DNA of 64,000 nucleotides from Kosakonia arachidis. GTDB lineage: Bacteria > Pseudomonadota > Gammaproteobacteria > Enterobacterales > Enterobacteriaceae. The DNA lies in assembly GCF_900116535.1 (NCBI RefSeq), contig NZ_FPAU01000004.1, positions 590,290-654,289 of the forward strand, written 5' to 3'. The first letter of the stretch is position 1. Each line of letters opens with the position of its first letter. Both the position numbers and the translations under genes were made by a program. The notes under the pieces were generated by a model, which saw only the letters and a list, made by a program, of their open reading frames with translations, was not told the origin of the DNA and did no database searches. Below, one piece after another: positions 55,838 to 64,000 of this stretch.

Positions 55838-57709
55838 ATGGACAGCAAATTACTGGAGTACTACAACCGCGAGCTGGCCTGGCTGCGCGAAATGGGCCAG
55901 GAGTTTGCCGGGCGCTATCCGAAAGTAGCCGGACGCCTTGGCATGCGTGGCATGGATGTCGCCGATCCGTATGTCGAACGCCTGATGGAGGGCTTTGCCT
56001 TCCTGACCTCCCGCGTACAACTGAAAATGGACGCCGAATTTCCCCGTTTCTCCCAGCGTCTGCTGGAGATGGTAGCGCCCAACTATCTCGCGCCAACGCC
56101 GTCGATGGCGATTGCGGAGCTGACGCCGGACAGCGCGAAAGGGGATCTGAGTAATGGCTTTGTGGTACCGCGCGGCACCATGATGGACAGCCAGGTAATG
56201 AAGAAGAATGGCGTCACCTGTAGCTATACTACTGCGCATGATGTCACGCTGTTACCGCTGAAGATCAGTCAGGTGGAACTGGGCGGCGTACCTGCCGATC
56301 TACCGCTGGCGAAAGTCGGCCTGAGCCAACGCGGGGCGCAAAGCGCGTTACGTATTCGTGTGAGCTGCGATGGCCCGGTCAACCTCGGACATCTCGATTT
56401 TGATCGCCTTGAACTGTTCCTCAGCGGCCCGGATATGCAGGCACTGAAACTGCTGGAACTGCTGATGGGCCACCAGGTGGGCATTGTTTGCCAGGTCAAC
56501 AGCACCAACGCGCCGTTGCAGGTGCTGGCCGATGACGCATTGCAGCAGGAAGGTTTTGCCGCCAGCCAGTCTCTGCTGCCGGACGATCTGCGCAACTTCG
56601 ACGGCTACCGTCTGTTGCAGGAATATTTCGCCTTCCCACAGCGTTTTCTGTTTATCAGCCTTCAAGGGCTGCGTTCGATGGTGACGCAAAGCGGCGATGC
56701 GACTTCGTTCGACATCATCATTCTGCTGGATAAAGCGGATGGGCAACTGGAACGCGTGGTGGATAAAAGCCACCTTACGCTGCACTGTACGCCGGTGATT
56801 AATCTGTTCCCGAAAGTGGCCGAAAGGCAAAAGTTGAGCGAAAACCAGCACGAATATCATCTGGTGGTGGATAACATTCGCCCGCTCGATTACGAAATCT
56901 ACGCAGTGCACAAAATCCACGCCAGCGTCGATGGTCAGCGCGATGAGCAGACGTTTCGCCCGTTCTGGAGTAGCTGGAGCCAGGATGAAGGCAACTACGG
57001 TGCTTACTTCTCCGTGCGACGCGAGCAGCGCACCTTATCAGAACATGCGCAGCGCTACGGCACACGTACCGGCTATATCGGTTCCGAAGTGTTTGCCTCG
57101 CTGGTCGATGAGCAGCATGCGCCGTGGCGCGAAAATTTACGCTATATCACCGCTGACGTGCTGTGCACCAGCCGCGACTTACCGCTGATGTTGCAGCAGG
57201 ATATGGGGCAGTTCGTGATGCCGGATTCTCTTCCGGTGAAATCCCTGCACCTGCGCAAAGGCCCGACGCCGCCGCGACCGGCGCTGGCAGAGGGGTTAAG
57301 CACATGGCGGTTGATCAGCCAGTTGCAGATGAACTATCTCAGCCTGATGGACGGCGACGATGGTGAAGGCGCTGCCGCGTTGCGCCAGCTTCTGGGCCTT
57401 TACACGCGGCTGGCGGAAGCGCCGGTGGCGCGCCAGATCGACGGCGTACGTCACTGTGTGCTGGAGCCAGTGCATCGCCGCGTGCCGGAGCCGGGACCGA
57501 TCGTGTTTGCACGCGGTATTGGCATTACGCTGACGGTCGATGAACAGGCGTTTTCCGGTTTTAGCCCGTGGCTATTTGGCAGCGTGCTGGAGCGCGTTTT
57601 CGCGCGGCTGGTGGGCATGAACAGCTTTACCGAGTTCACACTGAAAAGCCAGCAGCGCGGTGAAATCGGTTACTGGCCGCCGCGCATGGGCAAGAGGGCG
57701 CTGATATGA
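55838..57709 (+). CDS. tssF: TssF, T6SS baseplate wedge protein
   Basis: TssF forms the T6SS baseplate wedge with TssG and TssE. The 623-residue protein has the family start LLEYYNRELAWLREMGQEFAGRYPKVAGRL and RLMEGFAFLTSRVQLKMDAEFPRF, and ends FTEFTLKSQQRGEIGYWPPRMG. I chose the ATG at 55838, which begins the conserved N-terminus, over an in-frame start at 55748 inside tssE. It overlaps tssG by ATGA. Confidence 0.96.
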   Translation: MDSKLLEYYNRELAWLREMGQEFAGRYPKVAGRLGMRGMDVADPYVERLMEGFAFLTSRVQLKMDAEFPRFSQRLLEMVAPNYLAPTPSMAIAELTPDSAKGDLSNGFVVPRGTMMDSQVMKKNGVTCSYTTAHDVTLLPLKISQVELGGVPADLPLAKVGLSQRGAQSALRIRVSCDGPVNLGHLDFDRLELFLSGPDMQALKLLELLMGHQVGIVCQVNSTNAPLQVLADDALQQEGFAASQSLLPDDLRNFDGYRLLQEYFAFPQRFLFISLQGLRSMVTQSGDATSFDIIILLDKADGQLERVVDKSHLTLHCTPVINLFPKVAERQKLSENQHEYHLVVDNIRPLDYEIYAVHKIHASVDGQRDEQTFRPFWSSWSQDEGNYGAYFSVRREQRTLSEHAQRYGTRTGYIGSEVFASLVDEQHAPWRENLRYITADVLCTSRDLPLMLQQDMGQFVMPDSLPVKSLHLRKGPTPPRPALAEGLSTWRLISQLQMNYLSLMDGDDGEGAAALRQLLGLYTRLAEAPVARQIDGVRHCVLEPVHRRVPEPGPIVFARGIGITLTVDEQAFSGFSPWLFGSVLERVFARLVGMNSFTEFTLKSQQRGEIGYWPPRMGKRALI

Positions 57710-58749
57710 GCGAAGCCCTGACCTGCGCACCGCAGATTGTTCGCGCCAGTTCGCTGTCGGAGGCATTCTGGCAGAACGTGATGGCCACGCCGTGGCGCTA
57801 CGATCTGTTCAGCCTGCTGCGACGTATTGATGCCCGCGGCGGGGAGCGTTATCCGCTCGGGCGCGCGCCGCTACCGCGTTTCGAATCGGTACGCATCGGG
57901 CAAAAACCGTCGCTGGGCTTTGCGCCGTCGACCCTTGCCGAAGTACGTAAGCGCGACGGTTCGCCGCTGTACGATATCTCTATTCTCAGCTTCGGGTTGT
58001 TCGGCCCGAACGGTCCGTTGCCGATCCATCTGACAGAATATGCCCGCGAACGTATCGATCATCACCAGGACGATAGCCTGAGCGCCTTTGCCGATCTGTT
58101 TCACCACAGGCTGTCGTTGCTGTTTTATCGCGCATGGGCGGACGCGCAGCCCACGGTGTCGCTCGACCGGGGTGACAATAAACGTTTTGAACAGTATATC
58201 GCCTCACTAATAGGCATGGGGCAACCGGGGCAACTGGAAAAAGGCAGTCTCAGCCCGCATGCACGTTTTGCGCTGGCCGGGCATCTGACGCGCAACGGAC
58301 GCGATCCAGAAGGGCTGGAGAAGATCCTGCGCTGCTATTTTGATGTGCCGGTGTCCATCGTCGAAAACGTGCCGCAGTGGATGCCGCTAAGCGAACGCGA
58401 ACGCGCGCGTTTGCAGGGCGGTCGCCATGCGCCGCGACTTGGGCAGTCGGCCTTTCTTGGTAAAGCCGTGCGCGATGTGAGCCATAAGTTTCGCATCGAA
58501 ATTGGCCCGCTGTCCGCCGCGACTTACCGGCGTTTCTTGCCCGGTGAAAAAGCGGTGACAGAGATGCGCGACTGGGTACGCCAGTATCTGGGCATCGAAT
58601 ATGAGTGGACGCTGCGCGTGATCCTGCGCCATGAAGATGTTGCTGGCGCAACGCTTGGTGGCACAGATCGTCTTGGTTACAGCGCCTGGCTTGGCACACA
58701 GCCACAGCCGCATCCGCGCGGAGATTTGGTATTCAGCCCGGAAGGATAA
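57706..58749 (+). CDS. tssG: TssG, T6SS baseplate wedge protein
   Basis: A 347-residue TssG with the family segments PWRYDLFSLLRRIDAR, GFAPSTLAEV, SFGLFGPNGPLPIHLTEYARER and, at the end, LGGTDRLGYSAWLGT. It complexes with TssF and TssE in the baseplate. Its ATG overlaps the tssF stop, indicating translational coupling. clpV follows by 44 bases. Confidence 0.96.
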   Translation: MSEALTCAPQIVRASSLSEAFWQNVMATPWRYDLFSLLRRIDARGGERYPLGRAPLPRFESVRIGQKPSLGFAPSTLAEVRKRDGSPLYDISILSFGLFGPNGPLPIHLTEYARERIDHHQDDSLSAFADLFHHRLSLLFYRAWADAQPTVSLDRGDNKRFEQYIASLIGMGQPGQLEKGSLSPHARFALAGHLTRNGRDPEGLEKILRCYFDVPVSIVENVPQWMPLSERERARLQGGRHAPRLGQSAFLGKAVRDVSHKFRIEIGPLSAATYRRFLPGEKAVTEMRDWVRQYLGIEYEWTLRVILRHEDVAGATLGGTDRLGYSAWLGTQPQPHPRGDLVFSPEG

Positions 58750-58793
58750 CCTTTCGTCTTATTCATCTGACGTGACAACTAACGGAATTTACA

Positions 58794-61406
58794 ATGTCGG
58801 AAATTAGCCGCGCCGTCCTGTTCGGCAAACTCGATACGCTGTTATTTACCTCGCTGGAAAGCGCCACTGCATTTTGCAAACTGCGAGGCAACCCCTACGT
58901 CGAGCTGGTTCACTGGCTGCACCAGTTGATGCAACAGTCGGAGGGCGACCTGCAACAGGTGATCCGCCACTTTTCGCTGAATGAAGAGGTGCTGACGCGG
59001 GATATCGTCGCCGCGCTGGATAAATTGCCGCGCGGGGCGAGTTCGGTCTCCGATCTTTCAGAACATATTGATACCGCTGTTGAGCGGGCGTGGGTTTACG
59101 GTTCGCTGAAATTTGGTGTCACGCGCATTCGCGGTGGCCATCTGCTGGCAGGGATCCTGAAAACATGGAGCCTGGCGACCGTGCTGAAAGGCATTTCGTC
59201 GCAGTTTGAACGGGTAAGCGCCGATGCGCTGCTTGACAACTTCGAGGCGATTTTTGCCAACAGTAAAGAGACGCAGCAGGCGGTAACCGCTGTTGGCGAT
59301 ACCGCCGCCGCGCCGCAACAGCAGGGTACACTAGCGCAATACGGCAAGGATCTGACGGCCCGAGCCCGCGACGGCAAGATCGATCCGGTGGTGGGCCGCG
59401 ACGAAGAGATCCGCCAGATGGTCGATATTTTGATGCGTCGCCGCCAGAACAACCCGCTATTAACCGGTGAAGCCGGGGTCGGAAAAACGGCGGTAGTGGA
59501 AGGGTTAGCGCTGCGCATTGCCGCAGGCGATGTGCCGGAACCCCTGACGAACGTGCAACTGTGGCTGCTGGATATCGGCATGCTGCAAGCGGGAGCGGGG
59601 ATGAAAGGCGAGTTTGAAGCGCGGCTGCAAGCGTTGATCAACGAAGTGCAATCGAGCCCGACACCGATCATTCTGTTTATCGACGAAATTCACACCCTGA
59701 TTGGCGCAGGTGGCCAGCAGGGCACCGGTGATGCCGCAAACCTGCTGAAACCGGCGCTGGCACGCGGACAGTTGCGTACCATCGGCGCGACCACCTGGGC
59801 AGAATATAAGAAATACATAGAGAAAGATCCGGCATTAACCCGTCGCTTCCAGACCGTGCAGGTTGCCGAGCCGGATGAAGAGAAAGCGGTATTAATGCTG
59901 CGAAGCACGGTTTCCGCACTGGAGAAACACCATCGCGTGTTGCTGCTGGATGAGGCGGTCGTCGCTGCCGTGAAGCTCTCTCACCGCTACATTCCGGCTC
60001 GTCAGTTGCCGGATAAAGCCGTGGCGTTGCTGGATACGGCCTGCGCCCGCGTCGCCGTCAGCCAGAGCTCGCCGCCGCCGCAACTGGAAGATTGCCTGCA
60101 CCGTATTGCCGCGCTTGAAGTGGAGATTGAGATTGCCAACCGCGAAGCGAAAATGGCGGCTGGTGACAGCGGGCGGGTAGAGAAATTAACTGACGCGCGT
60201 CAACAGCAGGAACAACTGCGCGATGAACTGACGCAGCGTTGGCAGCAGGAGCAGGCGCTGGTTGATGACATCATCGCGTTGCGCGCGCAGTTACACACTG
60301 CGGCGGAAGAGGTGCTGGCCGGTCTACGTGACTCGCTAGCGCAGCAGCAACAGGCACTTAAGATATTGCAGGGCGACGCGCCGCTGCTGTTCACCTCGGT
60401 TGATGCCAACGTGGTGGCGGCGGTGGTGTCCGACTGGACCGGTATTCCGCTGGGACGGATGGTGAAAAATGAAATCGATGCGGTGCTGAAACTGGCGGAT
60501 ACACTGAATGAACGCGTGATCGGCCAGCGTCACGGGCTGGAGTTGATCGCCAAACGCGTGCGCACCTCGCGCGCTCGCCTCGACGATCCGAACAAACCGG
60601 TCGGCGTGTTTATGCTCTGCGGTCCGTCCGGCGTCGGCAAAACCGAAACTGCGCTGGCGTTGGCGGAATCGCTGTATGGCGGCGAGCAGAATGTTATCAC
60701 CATCAATATGAGCGAGTTCCAGGAAGCACACACCGTCTCCACGCTGAAAGGTGCGCCTCCGGGCTATGTCGGTTATGGAGAAGGGGGGGTGTTAACCGAA
60801 GCCGTACGCCGTCGCCCTTACAGCGTGGTGTTGCTGGATGAGATCGAAAAAGCGCATCCGGACGTGCATGAAATCTTCTTCCAGGTGTTTGATAAAGGCT
60901 GGATGGAAGATGGTGAAGGCCGACATATCGATTTTCGCAATACCATCATCATTCTGACCTCGAATGTCGGCACCGAGTTGATTACCGGCATGTGCGCCGA
61001 TCCGGATCTGATGCCGGAGCCGGACGCGCTGCGCGATGCACTGCGTCCGCCGCTGCTGCAGGTTTTCCCGCCTGCATTGCTTGGGCGATTGCTGGTGGTG
61101 CCGTATTTCCCGCTCAGCGACGAGATGCTGGCGCAGATTGTGCGTTTGCAGCTTAGGCGTATTCAGCGCCGTCTGGAGGAAAACCACGGCATTATTTCGG
61201 AAATCGATGACGGCGTGGTCGGGCAGATTGTGGCGCGCTGTACCGAAGTAGAATCAGGCGGCCGTATGGTGGACGCCATCCTTACGAACACTTTGCTGCC
61301 GATGATGAGCCAGCTATTACTCGACGCCAGTGCGCGGGACGAGCAATATAAGCGCTTACGTGTCACGCTTAAGCAGGGTGAGTTTCACTGTCAGTTTGCG
61401 GCGTAA
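58794..61406 (+). CDS. clpV: TssH (ClpV), T6SS sheath-recycling AAA+ ATPase
   Basis: ClpV disassembles contracted TssBC sheaths for reuse. The 870-residue protein has an N-terminal domain (about 1-160), then two AAA+ modules with Walker A GEAGVGKT (about 224-231) and GPSGVGKT (about 610-617), Walker B ILFIDEIHTL and VVLLDEIEKAH, and a coiled-coil middle domain rich in Gln (about 440-510). Length is typical. It follows tssG in the core operon. Confidence 0.97.
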   Translation: MSEISRAVLFGKLDTLLFTSLESATAFCKLRGNPYVELVHWLHQLMQQSEGDLQQVIRHFSLNEEVLTRDIVAALDKLPRGASSVSDLSEHIDTAVERAWVYGSLKFGVTRIRGGHLLAGILKTWSLATVLKGISSQFERVSADALLDNFEAIFANSKETQQAVTAVGDTAAAPQQQGTLAQYGKDLTARARDGKIDPVVGRDEEIRQMVDILMRRRQNNPLLTGEAGVGKTAVVEGLALRIAAGDVPEPLTNVQLWLLDIGMLQAGAGMKGEFEARLQALINEVQSSPTPIILFIDEIHTLIGAGGQQGTGDAANLLKPALARGQLRTIGATTWAEYKKYIEKDPALTRRFQTVQVAEPDEEKAVLMLRSTVSALEKHHRVLLLDEAVVAAVKLSHRYIPARQLPDKAVALLDTACARVAVSQSSPPPQLEDCLHRIAALEVEIEIANREAKMAAGDSGRVEKLTDARQQQEQLRDELTQRWQQEQALVDDIIALRAQLHTAAEEVLAGLRDSLAQQQQALKILQGDAPLLFTSVDANVVAAVVSDWTGIPLGRMVKNEIDAVLKLADTLNERVIGQRHGLELIAKRVRTSRARLDDPNKPVGVFMLCGPSGVGKTETALALAESLYGGEQNVITINMSEFQEAHTVSTLKGAPPGYVGYGEGGVLTEAVRRRPYSVVLLDEIEKAHPDVHEIFFQVFDKGWMEDGEGRHIDFRNTIIILTSNVGTELITGMCADPDLMPEPDALRDALRPPLLQVFPPALLGRLLVVPYFPLSDEMLAQIVRLQLRRIQRRLEENHGIISEIDDGVVGQIVARCTEVESGGRMVDAILTNTLLPMMSQLLLDASARDEQYKRLRVTLKQGEFHCQFAA

Positions 61407-61432
61407 AGCCATTATCAAGAGAGTTTTCCACT

Positions 61433-62869
61433 ATGACGGATCACGATAACAACCGGAGTGTACCGAATGCACTGCCGCCAGGATATCGCTTCAACGAGTT
61501 CGAAATTAAAGAAGTGATTGGCGGCGGTGGTTTTGGCATCGTCTATCGCGCCTGGGATCATCAACTTGAACGCACCATCGCGATTAAAGAGTTTATGCCC
61601 TCTTCACTGGCTGTACGCAACGACGACATGACGCTGGTGCTGCGTAGCGAGCGTTTTAGCAAAGCTTTTACCGCCGGGCTTAACAGTTTTATCCAGGAAG
61701 CGCGTCTGCTGGCGCGTTTTAACCACCCGAACCTGCTGCATGTACTGCGTTTTTGGGTGCAGAACGATACCGCTTATATGGGCACGGTGTTCTACAGTGG
61801 TACCACGCTTTCCAGTCTGCGCGAGAAAAACCCAACGCTGATTAACGAAGCCTGGATCCGCCGCATGCTGCCGATGCTGCTGGGTGCTATCAAAACCATC
61901 CATGACGAAGGGTATCTGCACCGCGATATCTCGCTGGATAACATTCAGATCCAGGATAATGACTTGCCGGTGCTGCTCGACTTCGGTTCCGCGCGTCGCA
62001 GTATTGGTTCTGTTTCCGACGAAACGGAAACCATGCTGCGGCCTGGATACGCGCCGATAGAACAATACACCGACGACAACGAAAGCGAGCAGGGACCGTG
62101 GACCGATATTTACGCTCTTGGCGCGGTACTGCATACGCTGATTATCGGTTCACCGCCGCCGGTCAGTGTGGTGCGCAGCATTCAGGACACCTATATGCCG
62201 CTGGCACAGCGCAACCTGCCGGGGTATACCCCTTCGCTGTTGCAGGCGGTGGATCGCGCGCTGGCGTTGAAGATGGAAGATCGTCCGCAGACCGTGGATG
62301 AGTTCGCTGCGCTGATTGAAATGCCGGTTGCCGGGCTGGGCGATGTGCTGAGCGTTAAACAGCCTGGGACTATGCTGGTACCGGTTGAAGAGGCAGAAGA
62401 AAAACCGGCACGTGGCTGGCAGCGTTACAAGTTGCCAGGCCTGGTGGCGGCAGGTGTGATTGTCGGCATTGTCGCCGGAGCAATGTTATTCGGCGGTAGT
62501 TCAGCACCGGAAGACGCGGCGCAGACCGCCAGCGTGACGCCGGAAGAACACCCCGTACCGCCAGTACAGCAGCCTGTGCGGGAGGCACCTGTCGTACAGA
62601 CGCCGCCGCCTGCGCAAACTGCAGCACAGAGCAGCGCGCCAGTGGTCAGCCAGGCGCCGATCGCGCAACTTTTTGTGCGCATGAAAGAGGGCGAAAAACT
62701 GAGCCTCAATGGCGAAGCACAGTCGGTTACTCCGGCAACCAACGGTTTTGCCTCACTAAAACTGCAACCCGGTCGTTACGAAGTGCTCCTGCAGGGAAAT
62801 GGTCAGAGCCGCAGTCAGACCATCACCATTGCTAAACCGGGCACCTGGTTAATTAATCCACAACCTTAA
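61433..62869 (+). CDS. ppkA: PpkA, T6SS Ser/Thr protein kinase
   Basis: A 478-residue Hanks-type kinase. Visible features are the glycine loop IGGGGFGIVYRA near residues 29-40, the catalytic lysine in IAIKEFM near 52-58, the catalytic loop HRDISLDN near 163-170 and DFGSA near 184. A membrane helix is at about 332-352. A Pro/Gln-rich segment and a small domain with a PEGA-like repeat (RMKEGEKLSLNGEA...YEVLLQG) follow on the far side. In other systems PpkA phosphorylates Fha to activate secretion. The PppA phosphatase gene lies upstream in the same locus. Confidence 0.93.
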   Translation: MTDHDNNRSVPNALPPGYRFNEFEIKEVIGGGGFGIVYRAWDHQLERTIAIKEFMPSSLAVRNDDMTLVLRSERFSKAFTAGLNSFIQEARLLARFNHPNLLHVLRFWVQNDTAYMGTVFYSGTTLSSLREKNPTLINEAWIRRMLPMLLGAIKTIHDEGYLHRDISLDNIQIQDNDLPVLLDFGSARRSIGSVSDETETMLRPGYAPIEQYTDDNESEQGPWTDIYALGAVLHTLIIGSPPPVSVVRSIQDTYMPLAQRNLPGYTPSLLQAVDRALALKMEDRPQTVDEFAALIEMPVAGLGDVLSVKQPGTMLVPVEEAEEKPARGWQRYKLPGLVAAGVIVGIVAGAMLFGGSSAPEDAAQTASVTPEEHPVPPVQQPVREAPVVQTPPPAQTAAQSSAPVVSQAPIAQLFVRMKEGEKLSLNGEAQSVTPATNGFASLKLQPGRYEVLLQGNGQSRSQTITIAKPGTWLINPQP

Positions 62870-62911
62870 CTAACACTATTTCGCCGGGTAATATTGTGCC
62901 CGGCAAAACGC

Positions 62912-62929
62912 GGGGAGAATTGTCTCCCC
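62912..62929. other. Hairpins after ppkA
   Basis: GGGGAGA-ATTG-TCTCCCC (62912-62929) is a perfect 7-base stem. Just upstream CCGGG and CCCGG (about 62883-62903) can form another. Neither is followed by a T run. They may limit read-through from ppkA into the chaperone gene or stabilise the upstream RNA. Confidence 0.5.
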
Positions 62930-62958
62930 CACATTTCTCTCGCATTACAAATAATGTG

Positions 62959-63399
62959 ATGTCGTCCTGTTTCGAACGTTACGATTGTATTGCCCGACAT
63001 ATTAAAAAAGACAGAGCCATGAACTTATTAACACACAGCAACAACGGTGACAGTGAATTTACGTTTGTCGTGTCTCGATCCAGTGCTCAATCCGATGATA
63101 AAGTTCATACCGTCGCCGCTAAAAAAATACGTGATCTGGAAATAACTCTCACAGATTTTTATCTTGAATCTTCAGAAATGCTTGAGGTAGATGGTTATCC
63201 CGCAGTCGAACTTTTTTATCAATTCAAAAATGATAACCGTGTTATTTATCAACGACAGACACTCATTTTACTCGATGATGCCGTTTTCGGGAAAAAGATG
63301 GTCAGCTATGTAGGTACCTGTCCCGGTGAATTCAGTGAAAATCATCAAAGACAATACCAGGAAATAATTCAGAGCATCAAATTTCATCGTGCAAAATAA
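62959..63399 (+). CDS. DUF1795 (Eag-type) T6SS effector chaperone
   Basis: A 146-residue protein with the DUF1795/DcrB-related pattern: DRAMNLLTH near residue 17-25, then FTFVVSRSS, and VDGYPAVELFYQFKNDNRVIYQRQTLILL near 82-110. Proteins of this kind (EagR/EagT) bind N-terminal membrane helices of Rhs or PAAR effectors and load them on VgrG. No strong ribosome-binding site is seen. The ATG at 62959 keeps the whole conserved domain, whereas an ATG at 63019 would cut it. A chaperone here predicts a cognate effector near vgrG, beyond the right edge. Confidence 0.8.
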   Translation: MSSCFERYDCIARHIKKDRAMNLLTHSNNGDSEFTFVVSRSSAQSDDKVHTVAAKKIRDLEITLTDFYLESSEMLEVDGYPAVELFYQFKNDNRVIYQRQTLILLDDAVFGKKMVSYVGTCPGEFSENHQRQYQEIIQSIKFHRAK

Positions 63400-63439
63400 A
63401 ATATATCAGTGATGCAGCTATTATTGCTGCGATAAACGT

Positions 63440-63648
63440 AGAGCCTATCCTATTAGGCTATTTTATTTGCCATTTTGGTCCTGGATAGTGCTCACACAAA
63501 ATATGTTGGCATTTTGAACGCCGCATGCGGTGGCCCTTTAGGGCGAGCGAAGCGAGTCATTCTCACGTACTGCGTGTACGCTGCGGTTGTTGCGCGCTGT
63601 CCGTGTCCAAACTGGCTGCAACACTATACGCCTACTGGGATAGGCTCT
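63440..63648. mobile_element. MITE-like structured repeat element with terminal inverted repeats
   Basis: A 209-base non-coding segment bounded by near-identical inverted repeats: AGAGCCTATCCTATTAGGC at 63440-63458, and its inverted counterpart at 63630-63648 (17 of 19 matching). The similarity appears to extend inward imperfectly for about 60 bases per side, so the whole can fold on itself. The centre has short palindromes CCGCATGCGG (63521-63530) and GCCC-TTTA-GGGC (63533-63544). No transposase frame is present, so it would be non-autonomous. I recall similar sequences in enterobacterial intergenic DNA but cannot confirm it. Confidence 0.65.
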
Positions 63649-63667
63649 TAATTACGGATGCAACGTT

Positions 63668-64000
63668 ATGGTGAACAGAATATCGGTCAGGCTGCCCGTA
63701 GAGGGGCTGCTTTTCTGGAAACTCTCCGGGCGCGAGGCGCTGTCGGAGCCGTTTACACTGGCGCTGACGGTACTGGGGACGGACGCGCGGATTGACCGCA
63801 GCAGACTGCTGGGCCAGCCGGTGACGGTGGCGGTCCCGACACAGACGGGTACGCGTTACTTCAACGGGAAAGTGACCCGCGTGGCGGTGAGCGCGACGGA
63901 GCTGTCGGGGACGCGCTATGCGGTGTACCAGCTGACGGCCGAGCCGGATGTGTGGCCGATGAAACGCGACCGTAACCTGCGCATCTTCCAGGGGCAGACG
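63668..64000 (+). CDS. vgrG: VgrG (TssI), T6SS spike protein, N-terminal part only
   Basis: The frame is open from ATG 63668 to the window end (111 codons). The product begins MVNRISVRLPVEGLLFWKLS and continues with SGREALSEPFTLALTVL, LLGQPVTVAV and TELSGTRYAVYQLTAEPDVWPMKRDRNLRIFQG, the classical VgrG N-terminal gp27-like domain. VgrG trimers tip the Hcp tube and carry effectors, either as C-terminal extensions or by adaptors. The C-terminal part and any cargo are off the edge. GC content is high. It follows the Eag-type gene and the MITE-like element. Confidence 0.95.
   Translation, partial: MVNRISVRLPVEGLLFWKLSGREALSEPFTLALTVLGTDARIDRSRLLGQPVTVAVPTQTGTRYFNGKVTRVAVSATELSGTRYAVYQLTAEPDVWPMKRDRNLRIFQGQT

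Noticed and set aside
63500..63620. tRNA or small RNA gene in the inverted-repeat element
   Set aside because: There is no cloverleaf with an anticodon arm or TTCGA-type T-loop and no promoter-terminator pair; foldback structure is explained by the inverted repeats.

Overview
The window is chromosomal DNA of a gamma-proteobacterium in the Enterobacteriaceae. From base 335 to about 34,190 the gene order follows Escherichia coli K-12: yobD-manZYX-yoaE-pdeD-sdaA-nudL-pabB-yoaH-yoaB-yoaA-tsaB-yeaY-fadD-rnd-minEDC-ycgL-ycgM-ycgN-dsbB-fadR-ycgB-dadA-dadX-cvrA-ldcA-emtA-ycgR-ymgE-treA. Most proteins have the same length as their E. coli counterparts. Gene content and moderate-to-high GC suggest the Enterobacter/Kosakonia/Klebsiella side of the family, but the species cannot be fixed from sequence alone. 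I see no rRNA, tRNA, CRISPR array or transposase gene.

Region 1 (1-34,190) is housekeeping and metabolism. It holds the leader of the manganese exporter gene mntP (the coding part lies off the left edge), mannose PTS uptake, a TerC-family membrane protein, a c-di-GMP phosphodiesterase, serine and D/L-alanine catabolism, folate and fatty-acid genes, the Min division-site system, RNase D, DsbB, the fatty-acid regulator FadR, two murein enzymes, the flagellar brake YcgR and periplasmic trehalase. Regulatory sites that can be read include a yybP-ykoY manganese riboswitch, MntR-like boxes, FadR-like and CRP-like operators, a sigma-28 promoter for ycgR and several intrinsic terminators. Relative to E. 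coli K-12, hlyE and umuDC are missing between ycgN and dsbB, and nhaB is missing between dsbB and fadR.

Region 2 (34,191-35,150) is a 960-base AT-rich gap with, at most, decayed small reading frames. It marks the edge of an island.

Region 3 (35,151-64,000) is a type VI secretion system (T6SS) locus, all on the plus strand: SH3-type lipoprotein, tssJ, tssK, tssL (with OmpA domain), tssM, tagF, tssA, tssB, tssC, then an effector block, then tagH (fha), pppA, an exported protein of unknown function, tagJ, tssE, tssF, tssG, tssH (clpV), ppkA, a DUF1795 Eag-type chaperone gene and the first 111 codons of vgrG. The effector block carries a Tae4-type amidase with Tai4-type immunity, hcp, and a peptidoglycan-binding muramidase-like protein followed by two related LprI-domain exported proteins that look like duplicated immunity genes. 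The kinase/phosphatase/FHA/TagF set points to post-translational control by threonine phosphorylation. The core genes supply membrane complex (JLM), baseplate (EFGK), sheath (BC), tube (Hcp), spike (VgrG) and sheath-recycling ATPase (ClpV). A 209-base structured element with inverted-repeat ends sits just before vgrG, and the window ends where a VgrG-linked toxin cargo module would be expected.
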